A stretch of 64,000 nt of DNA. Source: Bifidobacterium olomucense. GTDB taxonomy: Bacteria > Actinomycetota > Actinomycetes > Actinomycetales > Bifidobacteriaceae. The notes under the pieces were generated by a model. That model made no database searches and was not told the origin of the DNA. It was given only the letters and a program-made list of their open reading frames with translations. The stretch spans positions 124,001 through 188,000 of the forward strand of contig NZ_JAAIIG010000005.1 in the NCBI RefSeq assembly GCF_012932375.1, written 5' to 3'. Below are positions 1-9,687 of the stretch, in pieces. Position numbers and translations under genes: made by a program. Position 1 is the stretch's first letter. Each line of letters starts with the position of its first letter.

Positions 1-75
1 AGGCGGTAGCCGAGCGAAGGTGATGCTGGGTCTCGCCGTAGGCGAGTCAGATATTGCTGAACGGAGGGGCCCGCA
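1..75. repeat. Partial copy of the ~120-bp hairpin repeat
   Basis: The first 75 bases match the tandem repeats at 20840-21075, sharing AGGCGGTAGCCGAGCGA and a following hairpin. Here the hairpin stem is CTCGCC/GGCGAG, whereas the other copies use CTTGCC/GGCAAG or CTGGCC/GGCCAG. The copy is cut by the window edge. Confidence 0.7.
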
Positions 76-88
76 GCAAAACCCTGTT

Positions 89-129
89 CGCAAAACGTAT
101 ACCAAGTCTGGATTGGTGTACGTTTTGCG
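89..129 (-). terminator. Hairpin downstream of the GH31 gene
   Basis: A 17-bp inverted repeat (arms 89-105 and 113-129, one G.U-compatible mismatch, 7-nt loop) lies just past the stop of the minus-strand GH31 gene. Its position and strength fit a transcription terminator, although the T-run on the minus strand is weak. Confidence 0.6.
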
Positions 130-157
130 AGCGGCCTCGCCTTAGTGGTAAGCGGTA

Positions 158-2692
158 TTACTCGCGAAGTAGAGGTTCGGCAATGGCCTGGATTACTGCT
201 TCAGGCATGTGCGCGTTATCGAAGTCATGTCGCGGATAATCATCATTGGTGCGTTCCAGTGTATGCAGAGCGTTCAATGCTTTGACGCCGTGATCACGGA
301 TAAGTGCGTAAGCCTGTTCTTTCGCAAGATAATCAATCTGCGCTCGATAGAGTACTTGGAAGGCATCCTCGATGACCGGATTTTCAGCGAGGGACATTCC
401 GCCGGGTGCACTGATGGTGAGCATTGCGGAAATCGGTACATTGGCAATGCGCAGAGACAAACTGAACGTATCAGAATCGTAGATGGTCCGTACTTGTACA
501 GGTATGCCATCCACTGATGCCTTCAGCGTGCTGTCGCTCACGCCTCGGAAGGTAATGGTCCATGTTCGGCATTGAGGCACTGCCTGGCAGTTGCCCGCGA
601 TCGGATTGATGGTGAAACGCGGTACGACATGGGACGATCCCGTTTCCTCATGAATGACATCATTCCATTCCAGAGTCATCGAGGTAGACGCCAGGGCGGC
701 TTCCTCCGGTTTTGCTTGATTGGTGCCATCGTCTTCTTTGAGGTCAAATGTGCCGTCTGCTCCTGGGAATACCAATAGCTCAATGTGTGCGGGATTCTGC
801 ACTGAGTTTAGTGTGCCATTGAGCTCATCCAACGGTTGCAGAGGTATGATGCCACCGGCCTTGGCAAACACCGGCATGCCATCCAGCGGACGCCATGCCT
901 CGAATCTTCGGCCGGAAGCCGTCAGCGATTCGTATCGTCGTCCGGTGAAGAAGTCGAACCATGTGCCTTGCGGCAGCCATACATTGGCTTTGGCCATCTG
1001 CACGTCTCGATCGGCCGGGGTGACGATTGGTGCCACAATCAATTCGGTGCCAAAGCGGAACTCTTGGCCGACCTCGTATGCTTGTGGAATTTCGGGTGCT
1101 TGCCAGTACATCGGTTCGACCAGCGGCCTTCCCTCGGCAGCGGCGCGCCAGTTCATCGTGTACAGATAAGGCAGCAGCATGTGGCGAAGCCGAAGGCTTT
1201 CGACCATTACCGCCTCTACTTCGGTGCGGAAGTTCCAAGGTTCCTTACCGTTGAATGGTGAGTTAGTGGAATGCAGTCGGTTGATGGGGCTAAACGTGCC
1301 CAACTGGTACCATCTGGCTTCCAGCTCCTCATCGCGGTAGCCGAACATATGACCGCCGATATCGTGGCTCCACCAGCCGTAGCCTATGTTTGAAGCTGTA
1401 GCGGTGAAATATGGCTGGAATTGCAAAGACTCCCACGTAACCACCGTATCCCCTGAGAATCCGACCGGGTATCGATGTGAGCCGGGGCCGGCATACCGTG
1501 AGAAAGTCAGAGGCCAGCGCGCGTCTCGTCCAGAATCCAGATAATGCAGATGATTGAGCATCCACAAGGGGTCGAGACCTTTCTGTCTGGTCACACCGCC
1601 CTGTTGCCAGTCGATCCACCAGAAGTCGGTCCCCATGTTTTCAAGCCGATGATGCAACTGAAAATATGCGTTCATGAACCGTGGGCTGGTCAGATCGAAC
1701 TCTACAGGTTCACCTTGTGCGGGGTCGAGACCTGTATGTCTGGCCGCCTCTTCGTAGCCTTCTTCAAATGACCGGATGCCATCGCGCGGATGTACGTTGA
1801 GCGTGGTCTTGAGCCCATGCTCATGTAGGGTGCGTTGGAATCGCTCCGGATCGGGAAACAGCGATCGATTCCATGTGTAACCGGTCCATCCGGAGCCGTA
1901 TTTCGGGTCCACTTCGTCCACGAGATGCCAATCCATATCGATTACGGCGGTGGTGAAGGGAAGTCCTTCCTGCTCGAAGCGGTTGATAAGCTCTAGGTAT
2001 TCCTGTTCGGTGTACCGATGATAGCGGCTCCACCAGTTGCCTAACGCGAATCGCGGGAGCAGAGGGACTGGTCCGGTCAGTCGGTAGAAATCTTGAATGG
2101 CTTCGATGTAACGATGTCCGTAGCCGAAGAAATAAAGGTCGGTGCCGTTGTAGTGACGCGAAACAACCCATGTACCGAATGGGTTGGCTTCTCCGTCGAC
2201 GGTTTCGGCTTCAGAGCCTTCTGTGATGATGTTAGAGGCAGAATCATCCAGTACTGCCCATCCATCGCGAGAAATTACGCCGAGATCCAAGGCGGTTGGT
2301 CCGTTGACGGCATCCAGTGTGCGTGCGGTACCATGTAGATTCCCATGTTGGTCATCGCCGTAGTGCCATGTGTTCATCTGCGAGTTGGATATTCCTTTGA
2401 CTACGATGCTGAGGCCTTCCTTGCTGAACGGCTGCATGTCATAGGTCAAGCGCAAGGCGGGGGTTTCGATGACGAGCAGACCATCGCGGATGGTTTGGGT
2501 AAAGCGGGGAGTGGTGTCAGTCCAGCGTCGGTTTATGACCATCTGTGTGGCGTGATCTTCGAAATGACCGTCGTCTTGCCATTCCAGTCGTATCAGCGAT
2601 TCCGTGAGGATGCCGATACGCCAATGGTCTGCTTGGATGGTGGACTCCGGATTCATTTTGGGGTTGGTGGAGAGACGGGGAAAGGAATTCAT
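158..2692 (-). CDS. GH31 family glycosidase (alpha-glucosidase-like)
   Basis: Predicted cytoplasmic glycoside hydrolase family 31 enzyme of 844 residues that would release sugars from non-reducing ends of imported oligosaccharides. No signal peptide is visible. The family fold shows as an N-terminal galactose-mutarotase-like region, then the barrel with IDMDWH and the WWIDWQQGG segment whose Asp (about residue 361) is the expected nucleophile. The FSGDT Asp is a candidate acid/base, and a beta-sandwich C-terminus follows. I chose the ATG at 2692 because AGGAG precedes it by six bases; an in-frame start 36 bases upstream has no such site. It follows the LacI gene on the same strand and faces away from an ABC importer, so the imported sugar is its likely substrate. 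The DWQQG form of the nucleophile motif differs from the usual DMNE-type motif, so alpha-glucosidase specificity is not certain. Confidence 0.85.
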   Translation of the reverse strand: MNSFPRLSTNPKMNPESTIQADHWRIGILTESLIRLEWQDDGHFEDHATQMVINRRWTDTTPRFTQTIRDGLLVIETPALRLTYDMQPFSKEGLSIVVKGISNSQMNTWHYGDDQHGNLHGTARTLDAVNGPTALDLGVISRDGWAVLDDSASNIITEGSEAETVDGEANPFGTWVVSRHYNGTDLYFFGYGHRYIEAIQDFYRLTGPVPLLPRFALGNWWSRYHRYTEQEYLELINRFEQEGLPFTTAVIDMDWHLVDEVDPKYGSGWTGYTWNRSLFPDPERFQRTLHEHGLKTTLNVHPRDGIRSFEEGYEEAARHTGLDPAQGEPVEFDLTSPRFMNAYFQLHHRLENMGTDFWWIDWQQGGVTRQKGLDPLWMLNHLHYLDSGRDARWPLTFSRYAGPGSHRYPVGFSGDTVVTWESLQFQPYFTATASNIGYGWWSHDIGGHMFGYRDEELEARWYQLGTFSPINRLHSTNSPFNGKEPWNFRTEVEAVMVESLRLRHMLLPYLYTMNWRAAAEGRPLVEPMYWQAPEIPQAYEVGQEFRFGTELIVAPIVTPADRDVQMAKANVWLPQGTWFDFFTGRRYESLTASGRRFEAWRPLDGMPVFAKAGGIIPLQPLDELNGTLNSVQNPAHIELLVFPGADGTFDLKEDDGTNQAKPEEAALASTSMTLEWNDVIHEETGSSHVVPRFTINPIAGNCQAVPQCRTWTITFRGVSDSTLKASVDGIPVQVRTIYDSDTFSLSLRIANVPISAMLTISAPGGMSLAENPVIEDAFQVLYRAQIDYLAKEQAYALIRDHGVKALNALHTLERTNDDYPRHDFDNAHMPEAVIQAIAEPLLRE

Positions 2693-2796
2693 GCGTGCTC
2701 CTGTGCTGGATTGTGTTGTGTTGGTCAATTGATTCAGGGGTATTGATTAGTAGATTGGAGTGCTTGGACGGTGAACTGTGCAATATTTGGTTGCAA

Positions 2797-3792
2797 TCAG
2801 CGGATGATGAGCTGTGGCGGCAGCAGCATATGCGTCGATATGGTATCGATACTGCGACTAGTGCTTTGGTTTTGGATGGAGTCGAGGATGGCTTTAGCGA
2901 TATCGCGCAATGGCTGCGCAACGCTGGAGAAGTTCAGGGAACGTGAGATTGGAGTGTCGTCGAACCCGGTGATAGTGATGTCTCCATGTGTCTCCATATA
3001 CACGCCTGCGGCGATTGTGTCACTGACGCATACCACGGCGTCGATGTCTGGGTTAGATCGCTGCAGGACTTGGTAAGCCTGCTGCCCGGATGCCATGTCA
3101 TCATCGGTGAGCACGAACAGTGTTTCGAGTTGCTCGGGTGTGCGGATTCGCGCGGCGGTCATGGCATCGCGCCAGCCGGCCAGTCGGTCCTGTCCTGTGC
3201 TGGAATCCTCGCGCCAGCCGATAAATGCGATGTTGCGGTGCCCGTGAAGGATGAGGTGTTGGGTCATACGGCGGATGCCGTCACGTCCGTCTACATCGAC
3301 CCATGCCACTGTGGGGTCGTTGACGTCGGTGCCCCAAGGTCTGCCGAACAGCGCAAAGTTCTGATGATGATCGCGCAACCAGTTCGGTCGTGGGTCGTTG
3401 AATATCACATCGGTAAGAATAAAAGCGTCTACGTCGGCAGTGGCGAGCAGGGACTCGCAGTGGGTGATTTCATCCGCTGGAGTATCGGTTTTATAGAGCA
3501 ATATGCGCAGATCGCGTGTATCGGTCTCGGCAGCCAAAGCATGTAAGAAACGGTCGAAGATTGGCGAATCTCCGGCATGGATGCCTAACGCCACGGTGTT
3601 GCTGCGGCTGGTGCGCAGCCGGCGTGCAGAGGCGTTGGGCTTATATCCCAGCTTTTGTATGGAAGCGAGCACGAGTTGGCGTGTGGCTGGTCGCACCTTC
3701 TCAGGGGTATTGATGACGTTGGATACGGTTTGCGCGGAGACGCCGGCGTCTCTTGCCACGTCTTTGATGGTTACTAGGAGTGAATCGGGCAA
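2797..3792 (-). CDS. LacI-family transcriptional regulator
   Basis: DNA-binding repressor of 331 residues. The N-terminus carries the LacI helix-turn-helix (VTIKDVARDAGVSAQTVSNVIN) and the hinge (KPNASARRL), followed by a periplasmic-binding-protein-like effector domain. The start is set at TTG 3792, which has an AGAGGAG ribosome-binding site a few bases upstream and places the HTH near the N-terminus; a longer GTG start (3828) lacks one. It is divergent from the sugar-binding lipoprotein gene and upstream of the GH31 gene on its own strand. It therefore probably controls both, through the AACGTTAAAA sites in the divergent region. Confidence 0.9.
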   Translation of the reverse strand: MPDSLLVTIKDVARDAGVSAQTVSNVINTPEKVRPATRQLVLASIQKLGYKPNASARRLRTSRSNTVALGIHAGDSPIFDRFLHALAAETDTRDLRILLYKTDTPADEITHCESLLATADVDAFILTDVIFNDPRPNWLRDHHQNFALFGRPWGTDVNDPTVAWVDVDGRDGIRRMTQHLILHGHRNIAFIGWREDSSTGQDRLAGWRDAMTAARIRTPEQLETLFVLTDDDMASGQQAYQVLQRSNPDIDAVVCVSDTIAAGVYMETHGDITITGFDDTPISRSLNFSSVAQPLRDIAKAILDSIQNQSTSRSIDTISTHMLLPPQLIIR

Positions 3793-3861
3793 ATCTGCTC
3801 CTCTCGTTGCGGCGCATCGGTGCGCCACGCGTATGTTGACAGGTTTTCGATGGTGCGTTAC

Positions 3862-3963
3862 ATTATAACCACGAATTCGAACGTTAAAATAATTGACACG
3901 CCAATAACCTAACTAAACCAAAAGCAAGTAGGCATTGTGTCGTGAAAAAAAATTATAACGTTA
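3862..3963. promoter_or_regulatory. Divergent promoter region with two LacI-type operator candidates
   Basis: Two copies of AACGTTAAAA lie at 3880-3889 and 3958-3967. The second sits in the palindrome TAACGTTA (3956-3963), with the central CG typical of LacI-family sites. A minus-strand TATAAT (3862-3867) lies beside the first copy, so the regulator may control itself. A TTGACA (3893-3898) faces the transporter, but no well-spaced -10 was found for it. Confidence 0.55.
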
Positions 3964-4059
3964 AAAATACGTGCGGACTTCCTCGACACCGAATGTCACT
4001 GCGAAGCCGGCATGTAGCGAATCCGTATCACAAAGCAGTGAAAGGTTAAGGAGCGAACA

Positions 4060-5313
4060 ATGAAACAAGGACGATTGGCTGCATGTGTGGCAAGCATCGC
4101 GGCATTGGCGATGTTGAGCGCATGCGGTGGCGGTGGTTTTTCGGAAGGCAATGCTGAGGTCAACGACGCTGATGACCTCACATCGGATGCGTCGAAGCCG
4201 ATGACCGTGATGATCTGGTCGTCAAGCGATGCCGAAGATAATGCGGTGAAGGATGCGGTAGCCGCTTGGGCCAAGAAGAGCGGACATAAAACTAGTGTTG
4301 TGGTTTCCAGCGATATCGGGCAGCAACTCTCCCAAGGCTTCGCTTCAGGCTCGCCGGCGGATGTGTTCTACCTCTCTCCGGAGCTAGTTGCCGGTTACGC
4401 TTCGAATGGTTCGCTGCTCGCTTATGGCGATTTGCTCAAGGATAAGGATGATTACTACTCCAACATCTTGCAATCGTTCACCTACAACGGCAAGTTGTAC
4501 GGAGCTCCGAAAGACGTTTCCACACTGCAGTTGGTCATCAACACGGACATGTGGCAGGAAGCTGGTTTGACCGACGCTGATTATCCGACAAGCTGGGATG
4601 ATCTGGAACGCGTAGCGCAAAAGCTCACTACGTCCGATCATGTAGGTCTGACCATGAGCGGTGAATTCGCGCGTATCGGCGTATTCATGGAGCAGGCTGG
4701 CGGCGGTTTGGTCAGCGATGACGGCACCAAGGCCATTGCCAATTCCGAAGGTAGCATTGCCGGACTGGCGGAGGTCAAGAAGATGCTGAACAATGGCAGT
4801 GCCAAATTCGCTGATGATCTCAATGCCGGGTGGGGAGGTGAGGCGTTCGGTCTCGGTAAGGCCGCCATGTCCATTGAGGGCAACTGGCTGACCGGTAGCA
4901 TGAAGAAAGACTACCCGAACATCAATTACAAGTTTGTGCCGCTGCCCGAAGGCCCATCCGGTAAGAAGACCCTGCTGTTCACCAATGCTTGGGGCATTGC
5001 CGCGGACAGTCCGAACCAGAAGGATTCTCTGAATCTGGTCGAATACCTGACCAGCAAAGACACAGTGATGAGCTTCTCTGAAGCGTTCGGCGTGATGCCC
5101 GCCAAGAAGAGCTTGACAGATGAATGGAAACAGCGGTATCCCGACCTTACGCCATTCGCTGACGCTTTGGATTATGCGGTAGGTGTGCCCAACAACAAAG
5201 ATATTTCCACGGTAATTAGCGATTTCAACTCTCAGGTCGGCAGTTTGAAGGATGGAGACGTTAAAGCCATCCTCGACAAGACGCAAAAGAATCTCGAAGC
5301 AATCGTCAAGTAA
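4060..5313 (+). CDS. Sugar ABC transporter substrate-binding lipoprotein
   Basis: Extracellular solute-binding protein (family 1, maltose-binding-like) of 417 residues that would capture an oligosaccharide at the cell surface. The N-terminus is a lipoprotein signal peptide ending in the lipobox LSAC, giving lipid-modified Cys22 and then a glycine-rich linker. AAGGAG precedes the ATG. It is first in an operon with two permeases and a debranching-like glycosidase. No ATPase gene is present, as is usual for actinobacterial sugar importers that share one MsiK-type ATPase. An alpha-glucoside ligand is inferred only from the neighbouring glycosidases. Confidence 0.92.
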   Translation: MKQGRLAACVASIAALAMLSACGGGGFSEGNAEVNDADDLTSDASKPMTVMIWSSSDAEDNAVKDAVAAWAKKSGHKTSVVVSSDIGQQLSQGFASGSPADVFYLSPELVAGYASNGSLLAYGDLLKDKDDYYSNILQSFTYNGKLYGAPKDVSTLQLVINTDMWQEAGLTDADYPTSWDDLERVAQKLTTSDHVGLTMSGEFARIGVFMEQAGGGLVSDDGTKAIANSEGSIAGLAEVKKMLNNGSAKFADDLNAGWGGEAFGLGKAAMSIEGNWLTGSMKKDYPNINYKFVPLPEGPSGKKTLLFTNAWGIAADSPNQKDSLNLVEYLTSKDTVMSFSEAFGVMPAKKSLTDEWKQRYPDLTPFADALDYAVGVPNNKDISTVISDFNSQVGSLKDGDVKAILDKTQKNLEAIVK

Positions 5314-5317
5314 TACA

Positions 5318-5381
5318 GCTGCGAACGTAGGTGCTTCGGATGCACCCTCATAGCAAGATCATCTGAAGCCTCGTTCGCAGC
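5318..5381 (+). terminator. Intercistronic hairpin between lipoprotein and permease genes
   Basis: GCTGCGAACG (5318-5327) pairs with CGTTCGCAGC (5372-5381), and a smaller GGTGC/GCACC hairpin lies inside. It follows the stop of the binding-protein gene and precedes the permease. It could cause partial termination or 3' protection, giving more binding protein than permease. A related sequence lies at about 17265-17300. Confidence 0.55.
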
Positions 5382-5401
5382 ATGGAGACGAAGGAAGTTT
5401 C

Positions 5402-6577
5402 ATGGCTAAGGTGACACGTCGTTCCTCTCGCGAGAGGCCGAACACTAGTATCCGCAGAACATCCGAGACGGTTTCTGGCTGGCTTTTCTGCCTACCGATC
5501 ATCATCATTCTTGGGTTGTTTCTTTTCGTGCCCATCGTGATGGCGCTATGGGTGAGCTTCTCCGACTGGAGCGGACGTGGCAACCCATTCTTCGGCAACG
5601 TACATTTCGTGGGATTGGACAACTACAAGCAAGTGTTGGTTTCCCCGGGACTTTCGCAAAGTGATTTCGGCACTGCGATGCGCAATAACCTCTGGTACAC
5701 ATTGCTGGTCATCCCACTACAGACCATGCTGTCCTTGGCGCTGGCGGTAATGTTGAATCGTAAGATTCTCAAAGCTCGTGGCTTCTTCAGGACAGCGTTC
5801 TATTTTCCTTCGGTCACCAGCTCCGTGGCGATTACCGTGCTATGGATGTTTCTTTTCAGCTCCACTGGATCTGTCAATGCGGTACTGTCTTGGTTCGGTG
5901 TCAAAGGTCCAAATTGGTTCAATGATCCGCGTGGCATCATTCAGGTAATACTCGGTTGGTTCGGTGTGAAACAAGGGCCGGCCACGCTCACGCAGCATGG
6001 CTTTCTCGGCATCACATGGTGGGATTGGCTGGCCGGCCCTTCCATAGCTATGTTCGCCATTATCCTCATGGCCATCTTTACCACATCGGGTACTTTCATG
6101 CTGATGTTTATCACCGCGTTGCAGGCCATCGGCAACGATACTGAAGAATCCGCCATCATGGATGGTGCTAACGCGTGGCAACGATTCTGGAAAATCACGT
6201 TGCCGCAGCTCAAGCCTACGATATTCGCGGTCATCATTCTTGGTGTGGTGAGTACGTGGCAGGTATTTGACCAAATCTATACCGGCACCAAAGGCGATCC
6301 GGCGAAAACTACCATAACCCCTGCGTTTCTTTCGTATTCCGCTGCATTCCAAAACCAGAAATGGGGGCAGGGCGCGGCAATATCGTTCATTCTGTTCGTG
6401 GTCATCATCGTGATGTCTGCAGTGGTGCGGTTCGTGTTGCGCGAACGTACGATGTCTAAACGCCAGCGTGCCTACTACGACAAGATGAAGGAAGAAGCAC
6501 GAGCCATGACGAAAACCAAGGCGTTGCCGGCTTCCATCCGCGAACATGCGACGGTCACTGATAGAGAAACGATTTGA
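5402..6577 (+). CDS. Sugar ABC transporter permease (MalF type)
   Basis: Integral membrane permease of 391 residues. Several hydrophobic segments are visible, starting at about residue 27 (LPIIIILGLFLFVPIVMAL). The cytoplasmic EAA loop that docks the ATPase appears as EESAIMDGANAWQRF followed by LPQLKP. GAAGGAAG precedes the ATG. It sits between the lipoprotein and the second permease and would form half of the membrane channel. The charged C-terminal tail after the last helix is longer than usual. Confidence 0.92.
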   Translation: MAKVTRRSSRERPNTSIRRTSETVSGWLFCLPIIIILGLFLFVPIVMALWVSFSDWSGRGNPFFGNVHFVGLDNYKQVLVSPGLSQSDFGTAMRNNLWYTLLVIPLQTMLSLALAVMLNRKILKARGFFRTAFYFPSVTSSVAITVLWMFLFSSTGSVNAVLSWFGVKGPNWFNDPRGIIQVILGWFGVKQGPATLTQHGFLGITWWDWLAGPSIAMFAIILMAIFTTSGTFMLMFITALQAIGNDTEESAIMDGANAWQRFWKITLPQLKPTIFAVIILGVVSTWQVFDQIYTGTKGDPAKTTITPAFLSYSAAFQNQKWGQGAAISFILFVVIIVMSAVVRFVLRERTMSKRQRAYYDKMKEEARAMTKTKALPASIREHATVTDRETI

Positions 6578-6598
6578 GCGGAGTTAAGGAGTAGGCAA

Positions 6599-7483
6599 AT
6601 GAGCAAATACAGTTTGTCTGATGCGCGGATATGCAATGGCGTTCAGCAATGGTGGAAACGTTTGCGTGATTCAGGCATGTTGCTATACGTGGTGCTGATC
6701 GTGATTGCGCTGATCTATATCATGCCATTCGTTATTCAGGTGAGCACCTCTTTTAAAACTGACGCCGACGCCTCCATGAATCCGGTGTCATTGGTACCTC
6801 AGGTATGGACCACAGCTGCGTACAGCAAGCTGTTTCTCCATTCTGATTTTCCGCTATGGTTCAAGAATTCACTGATTGTCACCCTGTGCGTGACGGTCGG
6901 CCGTGTGTTTTTCGATTCATTGGCTGGATATGCATTGGCTCGTCTGCGTTTTCCTGGGCGGAACCTGATCTACTTAACTCTGGTCGCTGTGATGAGTGTG
7001 CCGGGTGTGGCGTTGATGATTCCCAAGTTTTTGGTCATCAAAAGTCTCGGTATCTATGACACTTATGCCGGCATGATTTTCCCTCTGCTAGTGGATGCTG
7101 GCGGCGTGTTCATCATGAAGAACTTCTTCGAGTCGATTCCGCGCAGTGTCGAGGAACAAGCCATGGTGGATCGTGCCGGTACGTTCAGAATCTTCTGGTC
7201 TATCGTGCTGCCGATGGCAAGACCTTCAATCGTTACGATTTCCATCTTGTCGTTCCAAGGCTCTTGGAATGAGCTTTCACATTTCATCATCTCTACGCAG
7301 TCGGCTTCCATGGCAACGCTGACACGAGGCGTAGCTACGTTGGCCAGTGGGCAGTTGGGACAGGGCAATCAGTATCCGCTCAAACTGGCGGCTGCCGCCA
7401 TAATGACTGTCCCGGTGGCGATTCTGTTCTTCATTTTCCAAAAACGCATCATGAACGTTACGGATGGTGCAGTTAAAGGCTGA
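6599..7483 (+). CDS. Sugar ABC transporter permease (MalG type)
   Basis: Second channel subunit, 294 residues, with about six membrane segments and the EAA loop EEQAMVDRAGTFRIF followed by LPMARP. AAGGAG precedes the ATG, 21 bases after the first permease stops. Together with the upstream genes it forms a carbohydrate importer of the CUT1 class that needs an ATPase encoded elsewhere. Confidence 0.92.
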   Translation: MSKYSLSDARICNGVQQWWKRLRDSGMLLYVVLIVIALIYIMPFVIQVSTSFKTDADASMNPVSLVPQVWTTAAYSKLFLHSDFPLWFKNSLIVTLCVTVGRVFFDSLAGYALARLRFPGRNLIYLTLVAVMSVPGVALMIPKFLVIKSLGIYDTYAGMIFPLLVDAGGVFIMKNFFESIPRSVEEQAMVDRAGTFRIFWSIVLPMARPSIVTISILSFQGSWNELSHFIISTQSASMATLTRGVATLASGQLGQGNQYPLKLAAAAIMTVPVAILFFIFQKRIMNVTDGAVKG

Positions 7484-7583
7484 GCGGTGGCGTCAGAGAT
7501 ACTGCTTGTGTTATCAGTGCGGGGACAAGTTCAGTAGCTCAATCGCGTTGCTGGACTTGGGAATAACAAAGTAAGGAACAATT

Positions 7584-9590
7584 ATGTGCGATACAGCAAA
7601 GACGCTGCAGCCTTGGTTGCATGATAAATTGGCTCTGCTGCAGGCTCCATGCCAATTGTGGATGGGCAAAGACGGTGTTGTTGACGGTGCGTCGGCAACC
7701 GGATTCTATATGGGTGATGTGCGACTGATTTCAGCCATCGTCTTGGACGTCAATGGCGAGGTGCCGACGCCGATTTCTGTATCCCGTGACAGTGCGGATA
7801 CGGCATTGATTGTCTCAGTACCCCGATCGCTGGAAGGACCGACGGCCGACCCGCGTTTTCGCGTGACGGTCTCCCAGCATGTGCAGACGTGGGGGATGAC
7901 GCAGCAGATCGTTATTGAATCCGGAAGAGATGATGATGTCCAACTACCGGTTCGTGTCACTGTTGTCCCTGATATGTCAACGATGCAAGAGATTAAAGGC
8001 GGTGCGCGGTCTTCCGCTTTGGAGCGCAACGCCATCAAGATAAACATCGATCCCGGTAACGGTATTGATGTTGCTGATGATCAGGGCAATGCATATACCG
8101 TGCGTGCTGATCATGTTGACGATGTGTCATGGCATGCTCACGCGGTCACCTTGACTTGGCATTGTAAGGTTCCGGCGAACGGTGAAGTGCGGCTCTCATG
8201 GGACCTTGTGGCGCAACCCAATCGTGTCGCTCCCGTTGCCGCAGCCATAACGCCATGTCCTTGGGCGAACATGCGTGTTACGGGAGCGGATTGGCGCGTC
8301 TGCCAGTGGATTAATACGTCGTTACAGGATCTGGCGGCCCTTCGCATGACTATTGCGGACGATCCCGATCATGTGTTTCTTGCCGCAGGAGCACCGTGGT
8401 ACTTCACGTTGTTCGGGCGAGACTCATTGTGGTCGGCGCGCTTCATGTTGCCGTTGGATATCACGGTAGCGATGGACACTCTGCGTGTATTGGCTCGGTT
8501 CCAAGCCACGGAACATGATGTACAGAGCAATGCTGAACCGGGAAAAATCATGCATGAACTGCGTGGTGAGCGACTTGTGTCTCAAGGCACGTTCGCGGGT
8601 ACTCTCAGTCTTCCGCCGCTGTATTACGGCACTATCGATGCCACGCCGCTTTGGATTATCGTGCTCGGTGAAGCTCTGCGCTGGGGCGCGCCAACGGAGG
8701 AAGTGCGTGAGCTGCTTCCCAATCTTCAGGCGGCGCTTGCATGGCTGCGGGATTGGGGTGATTGCGACGGCGACGGATTCCTTGAGTACGTCGACCGGAC
8801 CGGTCACGGCTTGAGCAACCAAGGATGGAAAGATTCTGGGGATTCCGTGCGTTGGAACGACGGTCGCATCGCGGATGGCCCTATAGCCTTGTGCGAAGTT
8901 CAAGGATATGCCTATCAGGCAGCCTTGGAAGGAGCCGAGTTGTTGGAAACGTTCGGGCTTCCTGGAGCCGAAGAATGGCGGTCGTGGGCTGCGCAGCTGA
9001 AGATGCGGTTCAATGAGCAATTCTGGGTGGATGATGGTCGTGGCCGTTATCCGGCGATTGCTTTGGATAAAGACAAGCGTCCGGTCGATTCGCTTACCAG
9101 CAATATTGGCCATCTGCTCGGCACTGGCATTCTGGACGACGATGGCGTAAAGGATGTCGTTGCCCGACTGACCGGCGATGACATGCTTTCGGGATATGGC
9201 GTGCGTACGATGAGTGTGTCGGCTGGCGGCTACTGGCCAGAAAGCTATCATTGCGGTTCCGTGTGGGCCCATGACAGTGCCATCATCATGAATGGACTAC
9301 GTGCGGAAGGCTATCATGACGAAGCGGTGCAAGTAGCTGAAGGATTGGTACGCGCCGCAGCCGCATTTGATTACCAGATTCCCGAACTCTATTCAGGGGA
9401 TGCTTGGTGCGGCGGTGACGAACGAAGACCTGCACCATACCCAGCTGCATGTCATCCTCAGGCGTGGTCCGCTGCGTCTTCTATATCGGTACTTGCGTTG
9501 CTGCTCGATTTGAAGCCTGACGGTTCCTCGTCGCCATTGATTGACCCGCCGTTGGCTCGGGACCTGCGCATGGTGCGAGACGCAGGATGA
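7584..9590 (+). CDS. Glycogen-debranching-enzyme-like glycosidase (amylo-alpha-1,6-glucosidase family)
   Basis: Predicted cytoplasmic glycosidase of 668 residues. The N-terminal half resembles the N-terminal beta-sandwich domain of bacterial debranching enzymes (GFYMGDVR near residue 35). The C-terminal half is an (alpha/alpha)6-toroid with GRDSLWSARFMLPLD, the segment WGDCDGDGFLEYVDR, NQGWKDSGDS and a late PYPAACHPQAWSA motif, all typical of trehalase-like six-hairpin glycosidases. AAGGAA precedes the ATG. As the last gene of the importer operon it probably acts on imported alpha-linked oligosaccharides together with the GH31 enzyme. Family assignment is firm; substrate is not. Confidence 0.85.
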   Translation: MCDTAKTLQPWLHDKLALLQAPCQLWMGKDGVVDGASATGFYMGDVRLISAIVLDVNGEVPTPISVSRDSADTALIVSVPRSLEGPTADPRFRVTVSQHVQTWGMTQQIVIESGRDDDVQLPVRVTVVPDMSTMQEIKGGARSSALERNAIKINIDPGNGIDVADDQGNAYTVRADHVDDVSWHAHAVTLTWHCKVPANGEVRLSWDLVAQPNRVAPVAAAITPCPWANMRVTGADWRVCQWINTSLQDLAALRMTIADDPDHVFLAAGAPWYFTLFGRDSLWSARFMLPLDITVAMDTLRVLARFQATEHDVQSNAEPGKIMHELRGERLVSQGTFAGTLSLPPLYYGTIDATPLWIIVLGEALRWGAPTEEVRELLPNLQAALAWLRDWGDCDGDGFLEYVDRTGHGLSNQGWKDSGDSVRWNDGRIADGPIALCEVQGYAYQAALEGAELLETFGLPGAEEWRSWAAQLKMRFNEQFWVDDGRGRYPAIALDKDKRPVDSLTSNIGHLLGTGILDDDGVKDVVARLTGDDMLSGYGVRTMSVSAGGYWPESYHCGSVWAHDSAIIMNGLRAEGYHDEAVQVAEGLVRAAAAFDYQIPELYSGDAWCGGDERRPAPYPAACHPQAWSAASSISVLALLLDLKPDGSSSPLIDPPLARDLRMVRDAG

Positions 9591-9601
9591 TAAAAAAGAA
9601 A

Positions 9602-9687
9602 GCGTCGGACCGCGAAAGCGCCTGTCGGCGCAAGGGCCGCTCGCGGCGGCAAAAAATGGAGCCCGGGGCTTAAGCACGGCCCGACGC
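9602..9687 (-). terminator. Multi-hairpin terminator between convergent genes
   Basis: GCGTCGG (9602-9608) pairs with CCGACGC (9681-9687) and encloses smaller hairpins such as GCCGC/GCGGC at 9636-9650. On the minus strand the closing stem is followed by TTTCTTTTTT, so it should end transcription of the 9760-10581 gene. A minus-strand TATACT at 9696-9701 precedes it, so it could also be a short independent RNA. Confidence 0.6.

Noticed and set aside
9602-9687. A 7-bp closing stem with several hairpins, tRNA-like at first sight
   Set aside because: Lacks the T-loop and D-loop consensus on both strands and sits in a convergent terminator position.
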